From [Phialemoniopsis] sp. UDSM-2020 (lineage: Eukaryota; Ascomycota; Sordariomycetes; Thyridiales; Thyridiaceae): a DNA stretch of 64,000 bases. Under the pieces are notes generated by a model. That model was not told the origin of the DNA. It worked only from the letters and a program-made list of their open reading frames with translations, and searched no databases. Shown piece after piece: positions 25,879-38,300 of the stretch; within the stretch, counting starts at the first letter, position 1; each line of letters opens with the position of its first letter. The stretch is taken from NCBI GenBank assembly GCA_018873225.1, contig JAEILZ010000004.1, positions 1,612,001 to 1,676,000 on the forward strand. Reading direction: 5' to 3'. A program made the translations under genes and the position numbers.

Positions 25879-26704
25879 TGTTCTCGTCGGGGGAGATGTA
25901 ACGTGGGCTGCGCGCGCGCGAATGAATCAAAGGTGTCAAAGAAGTGATTCGCAGCGCATGTACCCTTGAGACTTGCAAATAATGGGTCGAGAGTCAGCAG
26001 AGAGGCAGGAGCAACGAAATGATGTCCACGCGGGTCTGCCTAGATGTGGCTTTCGGGTAACAAAGTCTTGGTGATGTCGCGAAGTTCAAGGTTCAATTTG
26101 TTGCCTCGTTAATGAGGCTGGATGGAAGATGGAATTGGTCCAAGCTCCATAATTTTTTATCGCGATAAGCAGATCCACCCATTCAGGTACCTGATATCTT
26201 TAAAGCAGGGACCACACGCATCGAACTCGATCAACTCTACGAATACTTGGTCTGGAGCATGAATCTCCCTTCAGTCGAAGCCTCCTTAACCTCGATGAGT
26301 AGGTAGATATTATTCTCGTGAATTCCTATAGATAGATACACATGTAATAACATGCATCATGTACGTGCTCAGAGGTAGTCTCTCAAAGCTGTTCGCTGGA
26401 TGACAAGACCCCCCCAGGTCTGATCATTAACATGCCCTTCACGTCTCTGATAAGCCCAAGGCGCCGCCTCTTGTGAATCTGACAGGCGACCAGGGGTTGA
26501 ATTGAATTTCAAGGGCGCTACTGGCCGACTTGACTCAAGCTTTTGCAGGCAGCTGGCTCCACCGCGACTTATGGTGGGGCACCGCGTTTTCGAGCTTTTA
26601 CACCCAAAATTTCTGTCTTGAGAGAGACGCGGGTCGGATTGAAGATCGACTATCGCCAACTTCCACTTTACGCGACTTGTCTTTGCCCGCAACTCTAGAT
26701 CAAG
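25879..26704. promoter_or_regulatory. divergent promoter between CBP80 and CTP synthase
   Basis: 826 bp between start codons. Contains a short CG-alternating run near 25911-25920 upstream of CBP80, a T-run plus palindrome near 26157 (listed separately) and a pyrimidine-rich leader before the CTP synthase ATG. No gene seen. Confidence 0.5.
26157..26168. promoter_or_regulatory. 12-bp palindrome TTATCGCGATAA
   Basis: Perfect self-complementary site directly after a T-run in the CBP80/CTP synthase promoter. It contains two inverted TTATC (GATAA) half-sites, so it could bind a GATA-type factor or another dimer. Inference only. Confidence 0.35.
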
Positions 26705-29551
26705 ATGCGTGTGGTTCTAGTGAGCGGCGGTGTCATCTCTGGTGTTGGAAAGGGTCAGTTTGATTTTCCCTTGGCCTCTGAAGCCCCTCACAATCCTTGT
26801 GATCTCCCGCTTTCACATGCGCGCGAGTTCCAGAGAGGGACCAACGATGGATGGCATGTGCTAATATTGGCTGTTTGATAGGAATCATCGGTATGATAGT
26901 AATACGAATACAAATAAACCTCTCTTACAGAGGCTGATTCTCATCTTCTAGCCTCTTCGGCCGGTCTCCTGCTCAAGACTACTGGTCTGAGAGTGACGGT
27001 ATGAGACTTGACATTTCTCCTTGCACGGCAATATGTTACTAACACTCTGGATCCAGGCAATCAAGGTATTTTGACACTCTAGTGTACGATTGTCCCATAA
27101 ACTAACCGAATAGATTGATCCGTACCTCAACATAGATGCTGGAAGTAAGCAAGAAACCCGGCTCTGAATCAGACTTATCAAGATACAAAGACTGACTGTA
27201 TGACTTTAGCACTGGGCCCTCTCGAGTAAGCTACAACACAAGGTTGCTTATAAGTGGCATAAGCAAAACTAACGGCGGTGGCTTCTAAAGGCATGGCGAG
27301 TGCTTCGTTCTTGCAGACGGTGGAGAGGTATGAAACCTTCATTCTTTGTCATCTTCCTTTGAAATTGGCCAGAATTGACAATCTGTAGTGTGATCTGGAT
27401 CTCGGAAACTATGAGAGGTGCGTTCATGACCCTACTGTTCTCTGCGAGATCCCGTCCTTCGGTGTCATCGAACCGGTGTCCTGACCGCGTACTTGCAGGT
27501 ATCTCGGAATCCACTTGAACCGTGACAACAACATCACCACGGGCAAGATCTACCAGGCCGTCATTGAGAGGGAGAGGAAGGGCACCTATCTCGGCCGTAC
27601 CGTCCAGGTCGTACCGCACATCACAGACATGATCCAGGAGTGGATAACTCGGGTCGCCAAGGTCCCTGTGGATGACTCTGGCGCCGAGCCAGATGTCTGC
27701 ATCAGTATGTATCACGCAACCCAGTGGTATCTTATCTTCGTTTGCTGACTTCTTTCCTTTCCCAGTTGAGCTGGTATGTTCATCAATGCCATTGATTCAT
27801 GAGGGAAACTAGATATTGACAGCAATCGCTTGCAGGGTGGTACGATTGGGTATGTGCATCTCAACCTGCATTTTGCGTATCTCGGAGATTTGACCGACTA
27901 ACTTGATGATTCAGTGATATCGAATCTGCTCCTTTCGTCGAGGCCCTGGTTCAGCTGAGACACAAGCTGACCAGGGACCCCAACTCGTCATTCTTCAACA
28001 TCCACGTCAGCTTTGTCCCCCTGTGAGTAGCCCTCCTGCGAGCTTGTTTGGATGCCTTGGAGTTGTGTTCCCAGGGCTGACCATGACATCTCTAGAATTC
28101 ACGGTGAGGAGAAGACCAAGCCCACCCAGCATGCCATCAAGCAAATGCGCAGTGCTGGCATGATCCCCGATCTTGTAAGTCATCTCGACCTCTACATGGC
28201 TTAGCAATTTACTAAATGTCGTTACAGATTGCTTGCCGTTGTGACATCCCCCTCGAGAACTCGACCATCCGCAAGATCGCGTCGAGCTGCCAAGTCGACA
28301 ATGAGCAGGTCATTGGTGTGCACGATATGGAGACCATCTACCAGGTTCCCCTTCTTCTTCATGAGCAGGGCCTGCTCCAGCGGCTAGAGACGGGGCTGGA
28401 CCTCAACAAGCTGACGCTGGCACCCGCCATGACGGCGAAGGGCGACTCCCTCTGGGAGCTCTGGAAGAAGACCATCATTATGCCACCAGAGAGCGCCCCG
28501 GTTCATATTGCCCTTGTCGGCAAGTACACATCACTAATGGACAGCTACACCTCCGTAAGCAACCACCGGGACCCCCTTTGCCCACTGGATTCTGTACACC
28601 GTCTAACAAGGAACAGGTCATCAAAGCGCTAGAGCACGCGGCTATGCGATGCCGCCGGAAGCTGGTCCTCATCCCCGTCGACTCGGAGCACCTCGAGAAC
28701 GCGACCCAGCAGAAGGACCCCGCCAAGTACCACAAGGCCTGGCACGCCGTCTGCGAAGCCCACGGTGTTATCATCCCCGGCGGCTTCGGCCAGAGGGGCA
28801 CCGAGGGCATGATCGCCTGCGCAAAGTGGGCGCGCGAGACCAAGCGCCCCTTCCTGGGCATCTGCCTCGGCATGCAGGTTGCCACCATCGAGGTCTCGAG
28901 GTCGCTGTGCGGCCGCCCCAACGCCACCTCGGAGGAGTGGCACGACGGCGAGGGCCAGAACAAGGACGACTGGGCCGTCGTCTTTATGCCCGAGTCATCC
29001 AAGGAGTACGTCAAACACCCTTCGATTCTATCTGCCTCTCTCCCGTGACATGCGTAACTAACGTGGGCCACACAACAGGCAACTCGGCGGCACCATGCGC
29101 CTAGGCACCCGCCCGAGCTACTTCGAGCCCGGCACCGAGTGGAGCAAGCTCCGCGCCCTGTACAACGGCGCCGAGGTCATCCACGAGCGCCACCGCCACC
29201 GCTACGAGGTGAACCCGGACCAGGTCGAAGAGTTCGAAAAGGCCGGCCTCTGCTTCGTCGCCAAGGACGAGACCGGCCGGCGTATGGAGGCCTTTGAGAT
29301 CAAGGACCACCCGTTCTACGTCGGGTAAGCCATGCACACACATCCCCTGCTTTGCTCTCCCCCATCATCTTGCAACTCGTACTGACTCGATCCCTCTTTC
29401 CCCCCCTTTTTATAGTCTGCAAGCCCACCCCGAGTTCCTCAGCAAGGTCACGGAATCTTCGCCGTGCTTCCTGGGCCTCGTGGCCGCCAGCGCCGGGGTT
29501 TTGGAGCCCATCATCGCCGAGGTCAAGGCTAACGGCTCGACGGAGAGGTAA
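26705..29551 (+). CDS. URA7: CTP synthase, 17 exons with several microexons
   Basis: Makes CTP from UTP, ATP and glutamine, the last step of de novo pyrimidine nucleotide synthesis, in the cytosol. Exons: 26705-26753, 26882-26890, 26952-26998, 27057-27065, 27114-27144, 27210-27225, 27291-27327, 27389-27417, 27499-27704, 27766-27773, 27836-27849, 27915-28022, 28096-28174, 28228-28554, 28617-29005, 29079-29324, 29416-29551. They sum to 1740 nt, 579 residues, the usual eukaryotic length. The synthetase half starts [17 protein letters not shown] and contains [33 protein letters not shown] and CIIELGGTIGDIES. The glutaminase half has the nucleophile Cys in FLGICLGMQ and the His-Glu pair in AHPEF. 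Every exon, including those of 9, 9, 16, 8 and 14 nt, is needed to restore conserved residues. Convergent with GSK3. Confidence 0.95.
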
Positions 29552-30875
29552 AGGGGCTGGGTACTGCCAAGGATGGCATGAGTAGACAGCAGACTAAAGA
29601 TTGCAGGTAGATCGACAAACGGTGTGGCGCATTTCTTCAACCGCTTTGATAAACAGGAGTACTCGCGTGCATTATATACCTCATTGTCACATACAATAAA
29701 TAGATCAAGGCGCATTGGTCGGCCCTCTATGGTCAAGTTTCTGGTCGCGGGTCTATATCACACACATCACAATAAAATTATACAATCCGAAGGACAGAGC
29801 GTTGTGCGCACTTCCTGCAATTCCGCCACGGCGAAGATGATGTAGCTCGATACCGCCCTCCGCCATTGCACAGTCACCCAGACTTGTTTTCAAACATGCG
29901 GACCACAGGAGCTTCAAAACTAGAATGTTTGTTTTGTTTCATGATAGTAGCAGCAGTCTTCCACCCTTATGAGTTGTCATGAGCAACGTAGCCATCCCTT
30001 TTTTCCCTTTTGGATACCGCCGCGAGGGCCAGCGCCTCCTCGGACGAGGCCCCGCGAGAATCGAGAAAGAACACAAGTGATATCTTTTCAGTCATGCCGA
30101 GTAACGAGAGAGCTCGCTCACCAGTCCTCCCACCCAGAGAAAAAGAAGAGGAGCAGCCCCATTGATGCCCTTCGCTTCCCATGCTGCCTAACAGATCGTT
30201 GGTCGCCCGCAAGCCGCCCCCTGCCCTACCGATCCTTCCCTACAAAGATTCAACACAAAACTAAAATATACGCCAAGAAAATCCTCCAACTCCGCCACGG
30301 TAACACCGTGCCAGGGCTCTCGAAATCCGGTGGCTGCATAGAAAGAAGCAACGATAGAATCCCTCAAGGCATTCTGCCAGGTGGCCAACATCGGCGCACT
30401 GAGAGAGTAGGCATGAAACAAGCAAAAGCCATCTCGGTCATGTAGAAAAAGAATCTAGAAAATTTTGAGCCATACTTGCTTCTCGGAGCCAGTCATTCCA
30501 AGTCTTTTGATCCATCGGCAAGTAAGAGAATCATCTTGGATTCGGCTGGGATTTTTCTAGGCTGGAACTGACGACAAAACTATTGGCAACGATGCAGGTT
30601 GGTACCTGCTGCCAAATTCTGGGGTATCGCAAAGTCGCGGCTGCTGAACTCTCTGCAAGAGCTGTCGATTCCGCTTTCGTGGTGTTGATCAATTTGCCCG
30701 AAACAGCCGTCTCGCTTCGAGCTCTGAGTTGCTGGCCAGGAGGGCAGGAGTATAGTGCTGTAGACAAGCTGACCCAATATAGTCAACTCGGAGGATACTC
30801 TTGCGTCGTGCACGGAGCCAACCGCCGCGCACGACATGCTGAACTGATAGGTGCTGAGCCATAGCTTCAACACCT
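29552..30875. other. intergenic between convergent CTP synthase and GSK3
   Basis: 1.3 kb holding two facing 3' regions. A/T-rich stretches with AATAAA-like strings lie at about 29693 and 29773 after CTP synthase. Short open frames are present on both strands, but none resembles a protein family. Confidence 0.5.
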
Positions 30876-32359
30876 TCAGTCAAGCTTGGCCATCATTTCT
30901 TGCTTGGTCATCGGCGTGAAGTTATCAATGTCGAGACCTTGCGAAGCTAGAACGGGCTTGATGTGGGCAGGCACCAGCTGGGGGTTGAGATGCGGCGCAA
31001 TAGACAGTTCTGTTACAAATGTCAATAACTGTGATATCAGAAACGTATCAGTCTGCAAAGACTCACCATGTCGAGAGAAGTTGAAGAGGGGCGGCAAGTC
31101 TCGTAGAGTGCCAGTCTGGTGTCTCGAGTCAGGCAGCTTGGTGTTCGCGTCGCGAATTTCGTCGAAGAAGGGGTGCACCATGGCATCAATGGCAGCCAGC
31201 CGTTCAGTCGGGGTGTACTCGAGCAGCCTTGCAATCAAGTCAATCGCGTTCGAGTCCGCCTTACGGAAAACCTTGTTGAACGGGTGGGGCTTGATTTGCG
31301 GGAACTTGTGCTCCATGTAGTTCGGATTCATGGTCCGGATCTGATCGCGGGTCGGAGTTCCCAACACCTTAATAATCTCCACCAGTTGATCGATACCAGA
31401 TTCTCCCGGGAACAGTGGCTGGCCAAGCATCAGCTCAGCCATGACGCAACCCGTGGACCAGACGTCTAGTACAAAGTCAGCTTATGGTCTTGCTTGAGGG
31501 TGGCACCAGGTCTCTCTTACCAATCTTAGTCGTGTAGTTGGTAGCACCAAAAATGAGTTCTGGAGCTCTGTAGTAGCGAGAGCAGATGTACGACACGTTG
31601 GGCTCGTTCTCGACTAGGATTTTTGCACTGCCAAAATCGCACAGTTTGAGGATGCCGGTATTGGGGTCGAGCAGCAAGTTCTGAGGCTTGATATCGCGGT
31701 GGCAAATGCCTTGGGAGTGGATGTAGGCCAGCGCCCGGAACAGTTGGTAGATGTAGAGCTTGATCTCGAGGTTGGGCATCGTGGTCTTCATTTTGTTGAA
31801 GAACCTAGACGCGCGGTATACCGTCTCGGGCACGAACTCTTGAACGAGGTTCAAGTAGACTTCATCCTTCTAATTCAACTGTCAGTCCAAGCAAAGAAAA
31901 ACAAAAAGGGCGCGACTCAATCTCGAGAACCCAAGAACATACCCTTTCGCCATTGGAATAATAAAAAGCCTTCAGTTGAACAATGTTGGGGTGCCGCACG
32001 ATTCTCATGATTTGAAGTTCGCGGTTCTGTTTCAACGTTAGCCCAGGTGATTGCGAATATGCCGAGCAAGTGTACTGACCTTGAATCGCTTGTCCTGGAG
32101 TACTCGCTTGATGGCCGCGTCCTCGTTCGAAGGTGACAGCTTTGTCTGAAAGACGACACCGAAAGAACCGTTTCCAACGATCTTGCACTGGGTGTATTGT
32201 AGGTCCCTAGTCTCGCCTGTGATGCCATCCTGCACCTTTTCGCGGATGATTTCTGTCAAGAATGCCTATGTTAGCTTATGGAACAGTAAGGAGTCGAGCG
32301 TGGTAAAGCTCACCCCCCATCCGCAGGGTGTTGAAGGCCGCGGGGCGGTTTTGCGCCAT
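30876..32359 (-). CDS. GSK3: glycogen synthase kinase 3 (GSK-3) homologue
   Basis: CMGC-group Ser/Thr kinase acting in development, stress and metabolic signalling; cytosolic and nuclear. Exons 32359-32314, 32252-32080, 32026-31943, 31869-31521, 31465-31067 and 31009-30876; 394 residues. Visible landmarks: the glycine loop [11 protein letters not shown], catalytic Lys in DAAIKRVLQ, catalytic [17 protein letters not shown], the GSK-3 activation loop with phosphotyrosine site in [14 protein letters not shown], and the [20 protein letters not shown] segment typical of the family. The last intron (31066-31010) is 57 nt, a multiple of three without a stop, so retention would add 19 residues in frame. 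The leader upstream is long and C/T-rich. Confidence 0.96.
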
Positions 32360-35300
32360 CTTTGAAAAGTTATGTCTTTGACCGCTACCGTCTGTCGAGA
32401 GAAACACCGTCAAAAGCAGTGTCTATGCGTTGCAAAGTGATGATAGTCCTGAAGCGAGCCGTGATGGGCGATGGGTCGGGGAGATGGCTGAAGTAAATAA
32501 TGGCGGGGTCTGCTTGACTGCGCAGACACCCTCGAAAAGTTGCTTCTTTTTCAGCACCGAAAACCCTGTAGCCGAGATGATTGGCGTCAAGACCTTTCTG
32601 CGGCTGCCTCCCGTGATGGCAACAAATGACGACTCTGCAGCGCTTTCGACACTGAAGGAATCCCCAAGCAATGAATTGCTGGAATGGTCGGCCGTTGGAG
32701 GAATGCAACGGGGCGGATCGCGCGAAGGGTAATTGCAGGACTAGCGAGGTAGCTTTCAATGTTAGAAACTCTGTCTGGGTGAGGTCGCCAGGTTGCGGTT
32801 CAGTGTTGCACCACGGATCGAGTACAACAAAACGAGGGAAATAAAAAAACAATAAAAAGTGGTGGTCGTCCTCGCAGCAAGAGAAGGCTGGGCTGGTGAC
32901 GGAGGGGGGTGGGGAAAGACAAGGTGGTTTAGGTTGGGTGAGGTAGGTAGTGTGTGGAGAGAAGGGAATGAGTTGAAGGCAGTGATGTGTGTATTGAGCC
33001 GGGGGGCGGTTACGACACAAGGAAAGGGTGACGATGAGGGAAAAGCGCCGCGCCGACCAATGCGAGATGAGGTAGGCGGATCTCAGCGCCAAAAACCCGT
33101 GACAAGCATACGACCACTCTCTGAAGTGGATGAGATGGACGAGGTAATGCTCAGGATGGGGATGCGGCAGCAGTCAAGGGCAGGTAGTGATGCGAGTGGA
33201 GGGAGAGGGAAGCTTTTGTGCATATGGTGAAGCGAGGTGCCTTCCGGGTCATGCAGCTCATCATGCTCTCCACGGAACGGAGGGTGAGGATAGCGGCAGG
33301 TGAATGCGTCACTAAAAAGACAGGCTTTAAACCCCCCCCAAGCAGTTGTGCGGCTTAGGCAGACAACCGGCGGGCTGGCAAGTGTCCTGCTTTTCCTGGA
33401 GCTATCCCCTCAGTCCTCGTGCATTCCTTGGGGGTCAGAAGGCTGGTAGACTTGTTGCAGGACTCGCGTGCACCGTTTCGGGACCAAGCGAGGCGTTTTT
33501 GGGAGACTTGAACGGTCGGGATTGTCTTTGTTGTGAGAATGACAATGCTGGCGCGGGGCAGCAGTAGGTCATTTGTCGCTAGGGCGAGGGAGGGGTGAGG
33601 GGAAGAGGAATAATGGCAGGGGAATGAGAGAGTGAACAGAGGGTGAGATGAGGGTGAAAGATTTGGGGAAATCAAATCCAAGCAGTTCGGTTAGCACAAG
33701 AAAAAAGTGAGTACGTACAGGTAGAGAATCCTGTAGATATCGTGCTCGTGCAGCTGTCCAGACGCGCGGGGGGGCGGGTTTTCTGGAAAATCTGGAGGTG
33801 ACAAGAGGAAAGAGATGCAAGCGACGGATTGAGGATTTTTTGCTGTTGTGATGGACGACTGACTGACAGGGACTGGGACTGGGACTTTGGCTCAGGCCGG
33901 CAGAGGAAGAGAGGCAAAGCTGAAGGTTTGCGAGGCGGGGCAGCCAGAACGGACAGGTGGGCGCGCGGGCGGTTTTATGGGTGCGAGGTCTTTTGAGCCA
34001 GGGGAGGGACCGGGGGGGCCAAGTGACCTAAAAACAAACTTGCTTGGAGGGTCCAAATAGCTTAGGTATTGAGGCAAGGTAAAAAAGGTAGACGTAGCCC
34101 AACTCAAAGCTCAAACCATTGGTCAAGGGCCTAGGAGTGAGTGCAAACCGGCGACTGACAGCAGGCCGGGGCGTGGATATTTTATGGAGTATGAGCTTGT
34201 AGGCAAGTAGATGCTCATCGACACTGGGACGACGACGGAGACGAGGTTACGATATCCTCTATGTTTGCCCGTCTAGGAGACCAACACGGTAGTCTCTGCT
34301 GGACTTATGATCGACACGGCTTCACAGCAAGACTTGATGAAAAGTGATGATGTTCGAAACAAGTGTGGGCAGGACAAAAATCGAGGTAAGAGAAAGTCAA
34401 TTACTTCGTGGTCAAGCCAGGTCAAGCAAGGTACCAGAGAGAGGCAGACCATAGGTAGGTCACTTGGCCGTGACGTGATGGCGCAGAAGTAGCTGGAAAA
34501 TCGAGCCCCTCGCAAAGCGGGCTGGCCACTTTGTACACTACGCCATGGGCTGAGGGCCGGAAACGTCACGATCACTCCTTTCATGGCTAACTAGACTACT
34601 TGTCCATCCTAGACGAAATGCTCTTTGTTCTGTTGGCCTCGACAGCTCAAGGATGCATCAGCATCTTGAGAGACCAGGGCGCTACCATCGCCTCCACGCT
34701 ACCACTGCTTTACCACCATCACCACCACCAAAAACACAACTACCCATCACCAGCAAAGGCGGGAGGATAGGTGGTGAAGGATGATGGTGCAGTGGCAGGG
34801 CTATATCCCACGAGTAAGTCATGTCCAGGGTACAATGGCAAAGCTGCCTTTTTTCCACGTTGGGCAGAACCTGCATGTGAGATTTGAAACAATGTTCAGG
34901 CGCGCCATGCTGCAACAAATCGTGGCTTCGGGTTCAGGAACCGCGGGATGGGCTACGGCAGGTCTGCTTTGTATTTGGCCACAAAATGCCATCTCGTGTG
35001 GTGTGGATGAGGGCGCGAAACAAGATGGCCAACTGACGAGGGCATGAATGAGCGAGCTTGTCCCATCCATTGTTATTAGCGAGTGGTTGGCGAAGGTTTG
35101 CAAGTGTCGAGCAGGTCGAGGATGGGACCCGCCGAACTGGGGCTACTGCTCATGTGGTCAATCTCGAGACGGCCAGCAGGCGCTAAAGACTCGGCAGCGG
35201 AAGTCAAAATGAAGGCTTGATCTGCTGAGTGAGCCAATCCTGCAGGGTCTCTCTCGTGCTTTGGGTCGTTGGCCGGCTTTGGAGGCCACCAAACCCCATC

Positions 35301-38300
35301 AATGTCGATGTCAAGCATCTCCGGTTGTGATCCAACTGCATGTTTACCTACCCAGAGGAGGGCTTCACAATGCCGGCTCAGACGAATTGCGATGTCAATA
35401 TCGCACTTTAAGCTGGAAATACCCAATCTGTGCCGGTGACACTGCGTTGTCATGTTCACTCCTACGGTTCTTTCTCACTCAGTGCTCGAAAATGGCTGAT
35501 CCGCATCGCCCGCAAGGACTGATTGGTCCAATGCAGGTCAACTCGCAGATTTGGGTGTAAAGGTCTTAATTGGAAAATAAGGCCATGGGTGCAACCGAAG
35601 CTTGCCAAAGTGCTGGTGCACCTCATATGGTAAGTGATGCACTGTACTCCGAGCTGACTGAGGCACGCAAAGCCATTGACAATCTAATCGCATGTTTGAA
35701 AATACTGAGCAACAGTACTTTCAAAGGCAATGGTCTGTATTATGGCTGTCCAGCGACGAATCGCTTCGCAATGACAGACTGCTGTCCTGAATTTCTTTCC
35801 TTACGTCGTCCAGTGTGCCGCCGCTGGTTCAGGATCGTCTGACGCATGAGCAGGGATCAGGCTTGTTTCTGGCTCTATCAAGCCGACCCTTCGGAGGTAA
35901 GGTGGGTGGGAATTCACGAGGCAAATCCATTGCATCTCAGGCACGCTTGCATCATCGTTTCTGCACCACCAGGCAATTGACTGGAGATTTTGAGGCACTT
36001 GTGGCATGGGAGCTATCGTGAACTTCCTCTCTTCTGTAGCTCGTCGCGTGCTGGGTCCGCCATGGTACCTAGTCGGTCCGCGGAATGGTTTCCTGAGCTA
36101 CCTCAAGTACTTGAAGTGCTTGGCCACCCAAGCTACTATGAACACCAATCTAGGCTCTTTGGAGGTCCGTCCGACACTAAGTAGTTGAGGTAGGCAAAAG
36201 TAGGATTCCCAGTCTCTGGTTTGCACGCAAGTGCGGGGCACCTTGGTCGACCAGGGCGGGGATCGTTCGTGATGGTGTGGGATGGTGGGTGCGTTCCAGG
36301 GTTTTTGGATGCGATGAATCCAGAAAATGGAGGAGAAAATTGGTAATAGACATGTTGTTGGTGGTACTATGTGGGTAATGAGGATTCTAGCACTTGTCCA
36401 GACAAACGTCCCAGTACACGCCGGTGCCCGCCGTTTCCTTGTTAGCATCGCGAGAGCAGCCGTCCTTGGCCAGAAAGAGCTACAGTCACGTTAATGGCAC
36501 CTGGTACAGGGACGGCTTTCACCTTCGAGCATCATCAACTCCTTGGAGACATTGCGGGAGGTCGGATAGGCTCTGCTCTCGGGGCGTCTGGAGGCCTGCC
36601 GGGTCTCGCATGTTCCTATCCTCAGTATTGAAAGAGTGGATGACGGCGAAGCCAATCATGGAGCTATGCTTTAGTCCCATGCGGATAAGATAAGATCGAC
36701 GGAACCAGACGAAAGCATGGCCGCCCGCCCAGAGGGCCCGATCACTGTGATGACTGGGTGGTCTGTTGCCAACCTATGATGCTCTCTGGGGGAGGTGACA
36801 TCGTCACTAGATGCATCAGGTCGCCTGCCATCGACGGCCCGCCAGCATCGAGGAGACAACGGCTGGAGCTCCAAGAAGGCCGCAAAAGACCACCCGTTCC
36901 TGCTTGTGACCCGCCTGGAGAAGGCGAATCATTGGAGGCGGAGAGGCTCGGAAAACGCCTGCATTGCAGTAGACTGCCTGGCGCATGCATCGATTGAGAG
37001 AGCAATAGTTCCCAACGAAGCCACCTAGGATGGCACATGGCGGGCAGTCGTGATACCTGCACTGCAGGGCCAACGCAGGAATGCTGTCTTTGCTGGCTTT
37101 GCGTGGATGGGTTTTTTTGCAGATGTTTGATCTGGTCTCATGACCTCAAAAACGGCCGACGCTAGCCATGGGCACTCTTGCTCGAGGCCATTACCAATCG
37201 ACAAAGACAAGCCATATGTCGTATGGGAAAGGTAAAGTAGCAAGTGGGTGATTGGTCAGATAGTTGACGGTTTGCCTTCCCGTTGTAACTACCTCAGTAC
37301 CTAGCTGACCACCAAGGATTATCCCACTACCTAAGCGCATATGTATCAATCAGTTTGTTAGGAATTCGGGTAGAGATATTGAATTGCCTACCATGCTTCA
37401 CCAGTTTTGGGCTTGGGCATGTTCGACTGGCAATTGCGGGACCCTGAGGCGCCAATCTCACACACCCATGCGCCTAGAGCTCCTCGTTCCACCCAGCGGA
37501 CCAATACGGGAATTAGCAATTGAGGCCTCTCATTGGCGGGCGGGACTTGAAGTGAGCCTCTTGAATGAGCGAGCATTGAGCGAGCCTCTAAGGTCTGTTG
37601 GCACTAGCAGGGGGAGGTGGTTACTGCTTGTGCTCTCTTGCACCTCGATGCTGTCATGCCAAGCAGCCTGATGACCGACTTACCCGACCTAGTAGACCTG
37701 CTGGAGCAGCCACAATAAATACCATCAGCGATTCAAAAGGCACCAGAAGGAGAGCTGGAGCCCCATGATGATACCTTTGTCTTTGATCAATCGAGAGAAA
37801 TAAAGGACTCACGGGATTCCCGGTACTGCGGCCTCGAAATGTTCAATCTCACGCCAAAGTTCCAGACTCTTTCGAGAGCCATTCCGCAGGTCCACATTTT
37901 GCATGCGAAGTAGGCCAAACCCTAACTGCTCCCAGGCGACAGACAGAGTGCAGAAAGGTTCGCGCCTCAGAGGCCAAATACCAAACGATCCAGCAATGAT
38001 CCTTCTGGTCAGCATTCGCTCCGGACCGCGAGCTAGCGGCAAAGCTAACACCACCACGTGAGTGAACATTACAGATATCCCCTGCCTCATGATGCAGGTT
38101 CGACAAGTGGGATTGTTGGGACGGGACAGTCCAGACCTACAATATACAATTTGCCATTCTGCAAGAGAGCCCGAGCTAGCAGGCAATTAGCCCTTGCTTT
38201 GCTTGCAGTGGGCGAGCTACGCCCTACATGTACGCCATGGAAGAAGCGCCGCGTCAATCATATTGATCCAGCGTCTCCATCAAGAGCTCTCTGCCGCGTC

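Noticed and set aside
32385..33092. 235-codon minus-strand frame upstream of GSK3
   Set aside because: Translated pyrimidine-rich leader DNA, Ser/Pro/Leu/Phe-rich, no family motif; the start is not supported.
36006..36188. Plus-strand ATG frame starting MGAIVNFLSS
   Set aside because: The opening resembles small fungal membrane peptides, but the rest is not hydrophobic and no homologue comes to mind.
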